The notes under the pieces: generated by a model
Database searches by the model: none
What the model was told of the DNA's origin: nothing
What the model saw: only the letters and a program-made list of their open reading frames with translations
Origin: Acidobacteriota bacterium
Lineage (GTDB): Bacteria; Acidobacteriota; Thermoanaerobaculia; UBA5066; Gp7-AA6
NCBI GenBank assembly: GCA_027307335.1
Contig: DAHUXD010000023.1
Coordinates: forward strand, 91,691 to 155,690
DNA: 64,000 bases
Direction of reading: 5' to 3'
Shown here: one piece after another, positions 22,507 through 30,288 of the stretch
Layout: each line of letters opens with the position of its first letter
Position numbering within the stretch: the stretch's first letter is position 1
Position numbers and translations under genes: made by a program

Positions 22507-25500
22507 CTAGGGCTGGGGCACGTTTAGCGCCTGCATGAGCTCCGTGGGAACGGGCGTGGTGAGTCGCCACTGCACGGTAATTGGCCTCTCTCCCTGCCAG
22601 CTCACGAACTCTACTTGGCCGGCATAGAGGAATGGGGCAGCCGTCCCGTTCGCGCCTCTGGTCTTGGACCTGACGAACAGGTGCACGGGTACGCCGAGCT
22701 GCTGGTGGCCTCGGATGGTCTGGCCGTGCTTGCTGGCTTGGGTCGTTCGATTCTGACTCTGCCATTGGAATCTGTCAGGCGCCAAGAATTGGTCTCGATA
22801 CTTGAACTTCTCCGCGTGTTGGCCCTTGTCCAGCGTGACCAGGAGGACCATCTGACCGCCCTGCAGGACGAACCCCTGCTGCCAGACGGCGGCGGAATAC
22901 GTCAGGCCGAAGAGCTTTGGAATCTCCTCGCGCGAATAGCGCCGCCATAGCTGGAGAGCGCCGTCACGTCTGCTCACTGGCGTGAGGACTAGCTCGCCCT
23001 TGTGAGTCTCGAAGACGACGCGGTGATCGGTTCCAGGCAGTCCGGCATCGGCGCCGAACCACCCTCTCATGAGTTCGGGTAGTTGATTGGTGTCAGAACC
23101 GCTACTGCGGATGACGTTGACAGCGATTTTCACGAAGTTCGCTTCGTACCGTTCGCCGTCTATCTTCACGTTCACCCAGCCCTCCGGAATGGTTGAGTTA
23201 GCGGCGCGATCTGGGAGAAACAGAATCGGGCGGCCGTCCGAGTGACTGACCTTGCATTCAAAACGCCCTTCCGCGTCAGCTGATGAGTCAGCTCGGCGCA
23301 GGTACTCCGCCAGCCTCCATTCAGCTAGCTCGCGAGTGAGCTGCTGGAGGGCCTGGCGATTGGGCTCGCTGCTTCTCATGATCGTCGAGAGGTTTCCGTT
23401 CTCGTATCGGAAGTAGGGGACCTGGCCGGTCCCCTTACCCCCAACCCAAGCCTGGATCGGGTTCGTCTCGAGAAGCCGTCGAAGCGCGGCCTCGTCGCTG
23501 AGATCAACAGACAAGTCCGTCTTGAGTGTTGCCGAGCGCTCGGCGACCCTCCTGACCGCCCCGCTAAGGTCTTGGATAGAGATCTCGCCGGGGAAGCGAT
23601 CCGCATTCAACATCGCAAGGAGGACGAGAATCTTGTAGCTCCTCGTCATCTCGGTCGTCTCAAGCGCATCGAGAAAGTCGCCCGATTCGGCAAGCGCGGC
23701 AGCCTGAACTGAACTGAGGTCGCCCATCGAGCTCACGAACCGAAGCCAAGAGCCGTACGATTTTCGGACCGAGCGGGGCGCGTAGCCTTCGTGAAAAGTT
23801 TCAACCGCAAGTGGCCGGGTTCCATGAAGGGCTCGAAAGTCTTCGTAGAAGCGCTTAAGGGCATCTTCACGGCCGTCGCGGAGAAGTCCCTTCAGGATAT
23901 CGACTGCCTCCAAGTCATAAGTGACTTCGCACCCCGGCGGCAGCTCGAAGTCGCCTCGTTGGAGTCGATCCAAGGCATACCGAACTTCATGGTCACTGGA
24001 GCCGAGCTGGAGGAGTGTCTGCGGCTTGAGAAGGAACGTCCGATGATTTCCTATGTAGTCAATGACCGTAAGTCGATCCTTCCCCTCCGCCTTTCGGAGG
24101 CCCCGGCCAAATTGCTGAAGCCAGAGAATTCGTGACTCGGTCGGCCGCAGCATCACGATGGTGTCGAGGTCCGGCAGATCAACTCCCTCATTAAACATGT
24201 CCACTGCGAAGACGACGTCGAGATCGCCAACCTCAAGCTGATCGAGGGAAGTCGCTCGTGGCGCGCTGCCCTCACCAGAGTGAACCGCTACGGCACGTAG
24301 GCCTTCATTGCGGAAGAATTCGGACATGAAGTCGGCGTGACGCTGGGAGACGCAAAACGCCAGAGTTCTCTTGCCGCCACGGGTACGGTATTGCTCCAGC
24401 GCGTTGGTCGCTCGTGCGCGGGTCGAGACCGCTTTCGTGAGAGCTTCCTCATCGAATCTGCTGCTTCGCCAAGGGATATTCGAATAGTCAACCTCGTCTG
24501 GCACGCCGAAGTAGTGGAAGGGGGAAAGGTGCCCGCGCCGTATGCCTTCCGCGAGGTCGCACCTGTAGACCAGATTCTCTTGGCAAAGGGCCAGCAGATC
24601 CCCGCCGTCTGTCCGCTCGGGTGTAGCGGTCAGGCCAAGAAGAAACTTGGGACGGAAGAAGCTGATGAGGCGGCGGTAGGTAGCGGCAGCAGCATGATGG
24701 AACTCATCGACGATCAGATAGTCAAATTCGTCTGCCCTAAAGGTGTCTAGATGGCTTCGCTTGCCTAACGTTTGAATTGAGGCGAACAGAACGTCCGCGT
24801 CCTGATCCTTGGCCTGGCCAGAGAATCTGCCGAGGTGTGCCGACGGACGGATACGCCGGAAGGTCCTTAGCGCTTGCTCAAGGATTTCCTCTCGATGAGC
24901 TACGAAGAGGATGCGGCGATATTCCGGTCGGTTGCTGTCGAACGCAGATAGCCAGGTCTTGCCGAGGCCCGTTGCCAGTACCACCAGGCCGGCCGTGTTG
25001 CCCTCAACTCGCGTCCTGTCGAGCGCCGCTAGCGCCTCTTTCTGGATGTCATGAGGTTCCGGGGGTGGTTGGATCGGCTCAGGAGCTTCCGCGTCCGCTA
25101 CTGCGCCAAGGGGAGTTCGCCGCGTTCTTTCGTAGCGATCAATCCAATCGGGCGTCATGGGCCGGGTCGCCGAATGTGCGAAAAGACCTTCGAATCCCCG
25201 GGTAATGTCGGCGAACCCCCGTTCGTCGCGGGAGGAGACGACTCGGTAATTCCACTCGACGCCGACCGCTAGGGCGATACGACTGAGGTTTGAACTTCCG
25301 ACAAATGCGGCACCCGTGCCGTTCCTGCGACGAAAGATGTAGGCCTTCGGGTGAAACGGGTGCGCGGCCGCGGTTTTGCCATAAAGAGCGACTGGTTCAC
25401 TCGTCTCAAAAATGCGGCGGTCGATGTCACCTTCTAGATCCAGAAGCCGTCTCAGGGCTCGCGGTTCCGTAACGTCCAGGTAGTCTCCGGTTACGAACCG

Positions 25501-26076
25501 AACTCGACCGCCTCGCGCCAGAAGATCGCGGAGATGTTCATCTAGCATCGCCATGCCGCTCTCCAGGACGAAGGCGACCGCGATATCTGCGCTATCGCAC
25601 TGATCCAGCTCTGTACGCAGGTGGGGCAGTAGTGGGTCGCTCTCTCCTGTGATCAGCGCCGATTCGATCGCGGCATTTTCCATGCCTGGGACGGCTGATA
25701 GGTAATTGGCCTTCTCGCGAAAGATGTGTCTGACGCCGCCCCGAGGGTCGGCGACGTCTCCCTGGTAGCGAGGGATGACGTGAACATGGAGATGGAAGAC
25801 AGTCTGGCCGGCAACCTCTCCGACGTTGATGCCGATGTTGAACCCGTTCGGTTTGTTCTTCCCCATGACGACGTTGCGGGCCAACACGACGGCCTCAGTG
25901 AGCTCCAGTCTTTCCTCTGAGGTTGAGTCGAACCAGCTTGCGACGTGTCGTTTGGTAATGAGCAGGGCGTGGCCCGGGCTCACCGGAAACCGGTCCCAGA
26001 TCCCCATGACGAGCCGTCCATGGTGAAAGATGCGGTCAGGTTCGACGGCGCAAAACGGGCAAGACCCGTCGTTCAC
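22507..26076 (-). CDS. HIT-PLD nuclease-SF2 helicase-DUF3427 fusion protein
   Basis: 1189 residues from GTG 26076, which overlaps the SprT-like stop (GTGA). Domains in order: a HIT domain (1-~125) with CPFC (6-9) and histidine triad H95-x-H97-x-H99; a PLD-type nuclease (~150-305) with H242-x-K244 and GSSN (260-263); an SF2 helicase (~340-720) with ATGLGKT (368-374), D457-E-F-H460, LTATPER and the Arg finger region QQFGRGLR; then a ~400-residue C-terminal region that fits DUF3427. HIT domains hydrolyse nucleotidyl adducts (aprataxin removes 5'-AMP from DNA). PLD-helicase-DUF3427 proteins are known as a family. Base composition is visibly less GC-rich than in neighbours, suggesting transfer. 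Function as DNA repair or defence is inferred. Confidence 0.88.
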   Translation of the reverse strand: MNDGSCPFCAVEPDRIFHHGRLVMGIWDRFPVSPGHALLITKRHVASWFDSTSEERLELTEAVVLARNVVMGKNKPNGFNIGINVGEVAGQTVFHLHVHVIPRYQGDVADPRGGVRHIFREKANYLSAVPGMENAAIESALITGESDPLLPHLRTELDQCDSADIAVAFVLESGMAMLDEHLRDLLARGGRVRFVTGDYLDVTEPRALRRLLDLEGDIDRRIFETSEPVALYGKTAAAHPFHPKAYIFRRRNGTGAAFVGSSNLSRIALAVGVEWNYRVVSSRDERGFADITRGFEGLFAHSATRPMTPDWIDRYERTRRTPLGAVADAEAPEPIQPPPEPHDIQKEALAALDRTRVEGNTAGLVVLATGLGKTWLSAFDSNRPEYRRILFVAHREEILEQALRTFRRIRPSAHLGRFSGQAKDQDADVLFASIQTLGKRSHLDTFRADEFDYLIVDEFHHAAAATYRRLISFFRPKFLLGLTATPERTDGGDLLALCQENLVYRCDLAEGIRRGHLSPFHYFGVPDEVDYSNIPWRSSRFDEEALTKAVSTRARATNALEQYRTRGGKRTLAFCVSQRHADFMSEFFRNEGLRAVAVHSGEGSAPRATSLDQLEVGDLDVVFAVDMFNEGVDLPDLDTIVMLRPTESRILWLQQFGRGLRKAEGKDRLTVIDYIGNHRTFLLKPQTLLQLGSSDHEVRYALDRLQRGDFELPPGCEVTYDLEAVDILKGLLRDGREDALKRFYEDFRALHGTRPLAVETFHEGYAPRSVRKSYGSWLRFVSSMGDLSSVQAAALAESGDFLDALETTEMTRSYKILVLLAMLNADRFPGEISIQDLSGAVRRVAERSATLKTDLSVDLSDEAALRRLLETNPIQAWVGGKGTGQVPYFRYENGNLSTIMRSSEPNRQALQQLTRELAEWRLAEYLRRADSSADAEGRFECKVSHSDGRPILFLPDRAANSTIPEGWVNVKIDGERYEANFVKIAVNVIRSSGSDTNQLPELMRGWFGADAGLPGTDHRVVFETHKGELVLTPVSRRDGALQLWRRYSREEIPKLFGLTYSAAVWQQGFVLQGGQMVLLVTLDKGQHAEKFKYRDQFLAPDRFQWQSQNRTTQASKHGQTIRGHQQLGVPVHLFVRSKTRGANGTAAPFLYAGQVEFVSWQGERPITVQWRLTTPVPTELMQALNVPQP

Positions 26077-26588
26077 GAAAGTTCCCGTTTGATCACAATC
26101 AGCCGACCTGGGAGACCTGCAGCGCGGCACTCCGGACATCGCCACGTAGGAACCGAGCGCCGAGCGAGGCGATTGAACTGACAGACTGGGCAACGGTGCT
26201 CGTACCGGGATCCGTTCCGGCGCTTGACAGGGTACCGAAGAGTTCGACCCAGCGGCGCGTTGGAGTGGGGCGCGAAGCCGGCCATCCGGACTAGTGCGCG
26301 CCATTGAGAACCGTGCGGACGAACCTGGCGACCCGCCTTTAGGTAAACGGCTACGTGCGCAGCCTCATGACAAAGCGTTTCTGTAAAGCGACGGCGTCGC
26401 GTGTTTCTGAGTGCCGGGTTCAGTTCGACAACACCGATCGAAAGCTTCGATCTCCCGAGAGAAGTTCGAAGACGAGAGTTTTCCACCACTCGAATTCGCT
26501 TAGGGAGCTGTGGCACACCCCAGATCAGCGCCCACTGGCCTAGGAGCCTGTTGGCCCGTCGACGGTAGGTACCCTCCAACTCCTTCAA
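26073..26588 (-). CDS. SprT-like zinc metalloprotease
   Basis: About 171 residues if TTG 26588 is used. The frame is open further upstream, but that part would run into the dodecin promoter region and lacks SprT-like sequence. HEAAH (74-78) with a downstream His (H92 in RPHGSQWRALV) forms the SprT zinc site. A C-terminal zinc ribbon follows (CPVC 133-136 and CPEC 151-154). SprT/Spartan-type proteases cut proteins crosslinked to DNA. The stop TGA overlaps the GTG of the HIT-PLD-helicase gene, so the two are translationally coupled and probably act together. Composition is less GC-rich, like the partner. The start is uncertain; the domain is clear. Confidence 0.8.
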   Translation of the reverse strand: MKELEGTYRRRANRLLGQWALIWGVPQLPKRIRVVENSRLRTSLGRSKLSIGVVELNPALRNTRRRRFTETLCHEAAHVAVYLKAGRQVRPHGSQWRALVRMAGFAPHSNAPLGRTLRYPVKRRNGSRYEHRCPVCQFNRLARRSVPTWRCPECRAAGLPGRLIVIKRELS

Positions 26589-26762
26589 AGGGGAAAACTC
26601 TGGATCATTGGCAAACCCAGGGCGGAGTGGGAACCCTTCGTTCGCGCTCGAGCATCGGTCTCGGAATGTGGCCGGCCATCGTACCTCAGCGCCGCTTTGA
26701 CGATGGCCGACACCTCCCCTGATACCCTCGCGCCCGCACGAGGAGATACAGGAGGAGGACCG

Positions 26763-26969
26763 ATGTCCGGAACCTACAAGAAGATCGAGATCGTCGGAAC
26801 GTCCCCGGTGAGCATCTCCGAAGCGATCAAGTCGGCCGTCAGGGAAGCCGGCAGGACCGTCCGCCACATGAACTGGTTCGAAGTCGTGGAGACGCGCGGG
26901 AGGATCGCCGACGGAAACGTCGAGGAGTTCCAGGTGACGCTTCTCATCGGTTTCAAGCTCGAGGGCTGA
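26763..26969 (+). CDS. Dodecin-family flavin-binding protein
   Basis: 68 residues: MSGTYKKIEIVGTSPVSISEAIKSAVREAGRTVRHMNWFEVVETRGRI, then NVEEFQVTLLIGFKLEG. This is the complete dodecin fold (beta-alpha-beta-beta), with the Trp of HMNWFEV that stacks on flavin. Dodecins form dodecamers that store or buffer riboflavin/FMN. ATG 26763 follows CAGGAGGAGG. It is divergent from the SprT-like gene and marks the return to high-GC resident DNA. R1 repeats follow directly. Confidence 0.93.
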   Translation: MSGTYKKIEIVGTSPVSISEAIKSAVREAGRTVRHMNWFEVVETRGRIADGNVEEFQVTLLIGFKLEG

Positions 26970-26980
26970 GGGCGGCCTCA

Positions 26981-27061
26981 GTCCCCGCGCCGGAGGGAGA
27001 GGGGATAAGTTGCGGCGTAGTCGCGCCCCTCACCCCGGCCCTCTCCCGGAGGGAGAGGGAG
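26981..27061. repeat. R1 repeats
   Basis: A degenerate unit (CGCGCCGGAGGGAGAGGGG) is followed by a full unit with CCCCTCACCCC, CCCTCTCCCGGAGGGAGAGGG. They occupy the gap between dodecin and the Xre gene. Confidence 0.65.
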
Positions 27062-27097
27062 AAGAGAGAATTAAGACATGCTGACCCTGCCGCCTGG

Positions 27098-27135
27098 TCG
27101 ATATACTAAAGACTATCAATTCGATATACTATAAT
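27098..27135 (+). promoter_or_regulatory. Promoter with direct repeats upstream of the Xre/nucleotidyltransferase pair
   Basis: TCGATATACTA occurs at 27098-27108 and again at 27121-27131, 23 nt apart (about two helical turns). The second copy overlaps the -10 box TATAAT (27130-27135), which ends 7 nt before the ATG at 27143. It is the likely autoregulatory operator and a leaderless start. Confidence 0.7.
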
Positions 27136-27142
27136 CCCCGTC

Positions 27143-27460
27143 ATGAGCGCCTCGGCGTTCCTCCGTTACGCCCGACGAAAGGCGAACCTCAGCCAGCGCG
27201 AGCTGGGCCGTCGCGCCGGCGTCACGCAAGCCACGATCGCCCGCGTCGAGGAGGACCGCATTTCGCCTCGGTTCGAGACCCTCGAACGCCTGCTCGAGGC
27301 GTGCGGCTTCGAGCTCCAGGTGGTGCCTCGCCGGGGAGTCGGCGTCGATCGGACCGCGATCCGGGAGCTGCTGCGCACGAGTCCGGGCGAGCGGGCTCGT
27401 CTCGCTGGCCGAGAGGCGCGTCAGCTCGAGAAACTCGAGCCCAGGCGGAAGAAGACCTGA
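27143..27460 (+). CDS. Xre-family helix-turn-helix regulator (antitoxin-like)
   Basis: 105 residues. The helix-turn-helix is LRYARRKANLSQRELGRRAGVTQATIARVEEDRISPRFETLERLLEACGFELQ (about 7-60). The tail (RTAIRELLRTSPGERARLAGREARQLEKL) is helical and charged. It shares one base with the next gene (TGATG at 27458-27462), forming a pair with a nucleotidyltransferase. Xre + nucleotidyltransferase pairs of this kind (MenAT/AbiE-like) are often toxin-antitoxin modules. Direct repeats overlapping the promoter fit self-control. The antitoxin role is inferred. Confidence 0.88.
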   Translation: MSASAFLRYARRKANLSQRELGRRAGVTQATIARVEEDRISPRFETLERLLEACGFELQVVPRRGVGVDRTAIRELLRTSPGERARLAGREARQLEKLEPRRKKT

Positions 27461-27960
27461 TGGAGCTCCGTGCCTTCGATCCGGAGCGGCTGCTCGAAGC
27501 CCTGCTCCGCCACAAGGTCCGATTCGTCGTCATCGGCGGGATCGCGGGCAGGCTCCTCGGATCGCCGACCCTGACCAACGATCTCGACGTCTGCTACGCG
27601 CGCGACCGCAAGAACCTCGCGGCGCTCTCGGCGGCCTTGATCGAGCTCGATGCGCGGCTTCGCGGGGCGCCCGAAGGCCTCCCGTTTCGGCCTGACCCGC
27701 CCACTCTGGAGGCCGGCGACCATTTCACCCTTTCGACGAAGGCGGGGAACCTCGATTGCCTCGGAACGCCCGCCGGGTCGGCCGGCTTCCACGACCTCAT
27801 CGGCGGCGCGACCCTCATGAAGGTCGGCAGGGCGAGCGTGCCGGTCGTGGCGATCGAAGACCTCATGCGTCTCAAGCAAGCCGCGGGGCGGCCGAAGGAT
27901 CGGGTGGAACTGGAGATCCTGGGAGCGCTGAAGGAAGAGAGGGAGCGGAAGAAGTCCTGA
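27460..27960 (+). CDS. AbiEii/MNT-like nucleotidyltransferase (possible toxin)
   Basis: 166 residues. The polymerase-beta-type nucleotidyltransferase core has V-I-G26-G27 in RFVVIGGIAGRLLGSPTLTN and the metal-binding pair D41-L-D43, followed by a further strand region with GNLDCLGTPAG and a helical C-terminal part (IEDLMRLKQAAGRPKDRVELEILGAL). The KQAAGRPKD segment is common in this family. Such enzymes transfer nucleotides to tRNA or protein in the MenT/AbiEii toxins. It is encoded directly behind an Xre regulator with 1-nt overlap. Toxicity is inferred from context. Confidence 0.85.
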   Translation: MELRAFDPERLLEALLRHKVRFVVIGGIAGRLLGSPTLTNDLDVCYARDRKNLAALSAALIELDARLRGAPEGLPFRPDPPTLEAGDHFTLSTKAGNLDCLGTPAGSAGFHDLIGGATLMKVGRASVPVVAIEDLMRLKQAAGRPKDRVELEILGALKEERERKKS

Positions 27961-28033
27961 CTGCCGCGCCCGCCGCGATCAGGGCTTCGTCACTTCGCGT
28001 CGCCATCGATGCGCTTCTCGACGCGCGCGAGTT

Positions 28034-28091
28034 ATTAAAGTAAACAAGTCTATGCTTTAATAGCGAAGGACCGTAGTCAAGAGGCTTTAAT
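28034..28091 (+). promoter_or_regulatory. Operator half-sites upstream of the fic gene
   Basis: ATTAAAG (28034-28040) faces CTTTAAT (28055-28061), and a third CTTTAAT lies at 28085-28091, only 4 nt before the ATG. The A/T-rich inverted pair could be bound by the winged-helix C-terminus of the Fic protein itself. Confidence 0.55.
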
Positions 28092-28095
28092 TGAG

Positions 28096-29277
28096 ATGAG
28101 GCGAGGGGCAACCGGCGAATACGTCCCGATTTCCACTGTCGGCACAGAGGCGACGAAAGCTTTTGTTCCGAAGCCGCTTCCTCCCGACCCTCCACTCGAC
28201 GTCGACTCGGGGATCCGCGACCGCCTCGACGGGGCCCTGCTCGCGTTGGGCCGATTGGACAGCGTCGGGACCTTGCTCCCGGACACGCATCTCTTCCTCT
28301 ACACGTACGTCCGGAAGGAGGCGGTTCTCTCGTCGCAGATCGAGGGAACGCAGTCGTCGCTTTCGGATCTCCTTCTTTTCGAGCTCGAAGAAGCACCGGG
28401 GGTCCCCATCGACGATGTCGTGGAGGTTTCTAACTACGTCGCGGCTCTGGAACATGGACTGACTCGAACGAGGGAGGGTTTCCCGCTTTCGAATCGCCTC
28501 CTGCGGGAGATGCACGACATTCTGCTCTCTCGAGGTCGGGGGGCGGGCAAGCAGCCGGGTGAGTTTCGACGTTCTCAGAATTGGATCGGAGGATCCCGGC
28601 CAGGAAACGCCCACTTCGTTCCCCCGCCTCCGGAAAAGGTGCCGGAGTGCATGGCGTCGCTCGAACGGTTTCTCCATGACGAGCCCGAGCGCATGGAGCG
28701 TGTCGTCAAGGCCGCTCTGGCTCATGTGCAGTTCGAAACCATTCACCCCTTCCTGGACGGCAACGGGCGAATCGGCCGCCTGCTGGTCACGTTGCTCTTC
28801 TGCCTGGACGGTCTCTTGAGGGAGCCGCTTCTCTACCTGAGTCTCTACCTCAAGCAGCATCGGTCCGAGTACTACGAACTCCTGGATCGTGTGCGGACCG
28901 AGGGCGATTGGGAGAGCTGGATTGGTTTCTTCGCCGAAGGCGTTCGCGTGACGGCGGACGCCGCGGCAAGAACCGCGAGATCCCTGGCGCAGATCTTCCA
29001 GGACGATCGAGCGAAGGTCCGGAGCCTGGCGCGATCCGCCGGCTCCGCGCTGCGGGTTCACGAGGCGCTGCAGCGCCGGCCGGTGGCATCGATCGCGAGC
29101 CTCGTCGCACAAAGCGGGCTGACGACCCCGACCGTTACGGCGGCGATCACGGGCCTGGCGAAGCTGGGGATCGCGCGGGAGATCACGGGTCGCCGTCGGA
29201 ATCGGCTGTTTTCCTACGAGGCCTATCTGAAGCTCCTTCAGGAAGGGACCGAGCCGGAGGGAGCGCCGCGTCCCTGA
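28096..29277 (+). CDS. fic: Fic-family protein adenylyltransferase with C-terminal winged helix
   Basis: 393 residues. The inhibitory helix carries S79-x3-E83-G84 (LSSQIEGTQSS), placing it in the self-inhibited class with the motif N-terminal to the Fic core. The Fic motif is H217-PFLDGNGRIG-R228, complete for AMP transfer. The Fic_N region with the IEGTQSS motif and the SRPGNAHFVPPPPE flap are also present. A C-terminal winged-helix domain (about 325-380, RPVASIASLVAQSGLTTPTVTAAITGLAKLGIAREITG) suggests DNA binding and autoregulation. It adenylylates hydroxyl side chains of target proteins. It is monocistronic. It stands within a run of toxin-like genes. Confidence 0.93.
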   Translation: MRRGATGEYVPISTVGTEATKAFVPKPLPPDPPLDVDSGIRDRLDGALLALGRLDSVGTLLPDTHLFLYTYVRKEAVLSSQIEGTQSSLSDLLLFELEEAPGVPIDDVVEVSNYVAALEHGLTRTREGFPLSNRLLREMHDILLSRGRGAGKQPGEFRRSQNWIGGSRPGNAHFVPPPPEKVPECMASLERFLHDEPERMERVVKAALAHVQFETIHPFLDGNGRIGRLLVTLLFCLDGLLREPLLYLSLYLKQHRSEYYELLDRVRTEGDWESWIGFFAEGVRVTADAAARTARSLAQIFQDDRAKVRSLARSAGSALRVHEALQRRPVASIASLVAQSGLTTPTVTAAITGLAKLGIAREITGRRRNRLFSYEAYLKLLQEGTEPEGAPRP

Positions 29278-29346
29278 CGCCCGGAGGGAGTGAGACCCCC
29301 GCGCTCTCGGAGGAAGTGGCGAAAGCGGTGCACGGCAGTCTCGGTC

Positions 29347-29380
29347 TTGACAGAGACCAATAAAGGTGGTCATATGACCA
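29347..29380 (+). promoter_or_regulatory. Promoter/operator of the wHTH-nucleotidyltransferase-helicase operon
   Basis: TTGACA (29347-29352) is a perfect -35 box; 17 nt downstream is TCATAT. The 14-bp perfect palindrome TGGTCATATGACCA (29367-29380) covers the -10 area and ends 3 nt before the ATG at 29384. A further TTGGTCA half-site lies inside the first codons. Confidence 0.7.
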
Positions 29381-29383
29381 CAT

Positions 29384-29719
29384 ATGTTGGTCAGTAGTTC
29401 TTCCCCTTTCGGGAGTGCCACACGCACGAGCGCCCTGATCGCTCTGGACCTGCTCGAGACGAGCTATCCGCGGGAGCTCGCTCGCGTTCTCGAACTGCCG
29501 CTGTTTGGAGTCCAGCGCGCGCTCTCGGGGTTGGAGAAGGACGGACTGGTGGCCGGGCGACTGGCTGGCCGCACGAGACTCTATCGGCTCAATCCGCGGT
29601 ACTTCGCCTTGAGGGAGCTGCGGACATTTCTCGCTCGGCTCGCCGAGCCCGAGGAGGCCCTTCGGACGAGAGTCGAAGATCTTCGGCGAAGGCCGCGCCG
29701 GGCGGGAAAGAGGCTGTGA
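29384..29719 (+). CDS. Winged-helix transcriptional regulator
   Basis: 111 residues. The domain SATRTSALIALDLLETSYPRELARVLELPLFGVQRALSGLEKDGLVAGRLAGRTRLYRLNPRYFALRELRTFLARL is an ArsR/MarR-like winged helix with the usual wing (AGRTRLYRLNP). The tail is very basic (RRRPRRAGKRL). The stop overlaps the GTG of the nucleotidyltransferase gene (GTGA 29716-29719). The 14-bp palindrome covering its promoter is the probable binding site. It likely represses the three-gene operon and may be the antitoxin partner. Confidence 0.85.
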   Translation: MLVSSSSPFGSATRTSALIALDLLETSYPRELARVLELPLFGVQRALSGLEKDGLVAGRLAGRTRLYRLNPRYFALRELRTFLARLAEPEEALRTRVEDLRRRPRRAGKRL

Positions 29720-30288
29720 AGATCGGCCCGGACTCGACGTTGGCCGAGGTCGCTGCGGCGGTCGCAATGGCTCTGGAAGAGGCCGACATCCGGGCGGTCC
29801 TGACGGGCGGAGGAATCGCCACGATTCACACGGGCGGCGACTACAAATCGGAGGATCTCGATTTCATCCTGCAGTCGGCGCCGACACGAACGGAACTCGA
29901 TCGAGCCCTCGGAGCGGTCGGCTTTCAGCGGGCGGGCGACCACTATGAACATCCAGCCAACCGTTTCTTCGTTGAGTTTCCGCGAGGGCCGCTCTCGATC
30001 GGCCGGGATCTCGACATCCGTCCGGTCGCCGTCAAGGCGGCGCGAGGACGGGTTCTCGGTCTCTCCGCGACGGACTCGTGTCGCGACCGACTGGCGGCTT
30101 TCTACTTCTGGAGCGATCGCCAGAGTCTCGACGTGGCGCTTCTCGTGGCGCTTCGCGAGCGAGTCGATCTCGAAGTGATCCGGCGCTGGTCGGAGAGCGA
30201 GCAAATGGAAGAGCGATACCGCGAGTTCGAGCGGGAATTGAAGAGGCGCCGTTCTCGGCGCAAGCCGAAAGCCGGGGTGAAGAAATGA
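29716..30288 (+). CDS. Nucleotidyltransferase-fold protein (AbiEii/MNT-like)
   Basis: 190 residues. The core G31-G-G33-IATIHTGGDYKSEDLDFIL has the expected Gly motif followed by D47-L-D49. A third acidic position may be D in SIGRDLDIRPV. The helical C-terminus (CRDRLAAFYFWSDRQSLDVALLVALRERVDLEVI) fits the substrate-binding part of DUF6036/AbiEii-type enzymes. The final 20 residues are strongly basic. GTG 29716 overlaps the regulator stop, and its stop overlaps the DEAD-helicase start (ATGA 30285-30288), so all three are coupled. Its distance in sequence from the enzyme at 27460 indicates separate origin. Confidence 0.82.
   Translation: MKIGPDSTLAEVAAAVAMALEEADIRAVLTGGGIATIHTGGDYKSEDLDFILQSAPTRTELDRALGAVGFQRAGDHYEHPANRFFVEFPRGPLSIGRDLDIRPVAVKAARGRVLGLSATDSCRDRLAAFYFWSDRQSLDVALLVALRERVDLEVIRRWSESEQMEERYREFERELKRRRSRRKPKAGVKK

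Noticed and set aside
22507..26588. A type III or type I restriction-modification system
   Set aside because: There is a helicase and PLD nuclease, but no methyltransferase or specificity gene adjacent, and the neighbour is a protease.
26589..26867. An N-terminal extension of the SprT-like protein up to 26867
   Set aside because: It would overlap the divergent dodecin gene and its promoter, and the added sequence is Arg/Ser/Gly-rich without similarity to SprT proteins.
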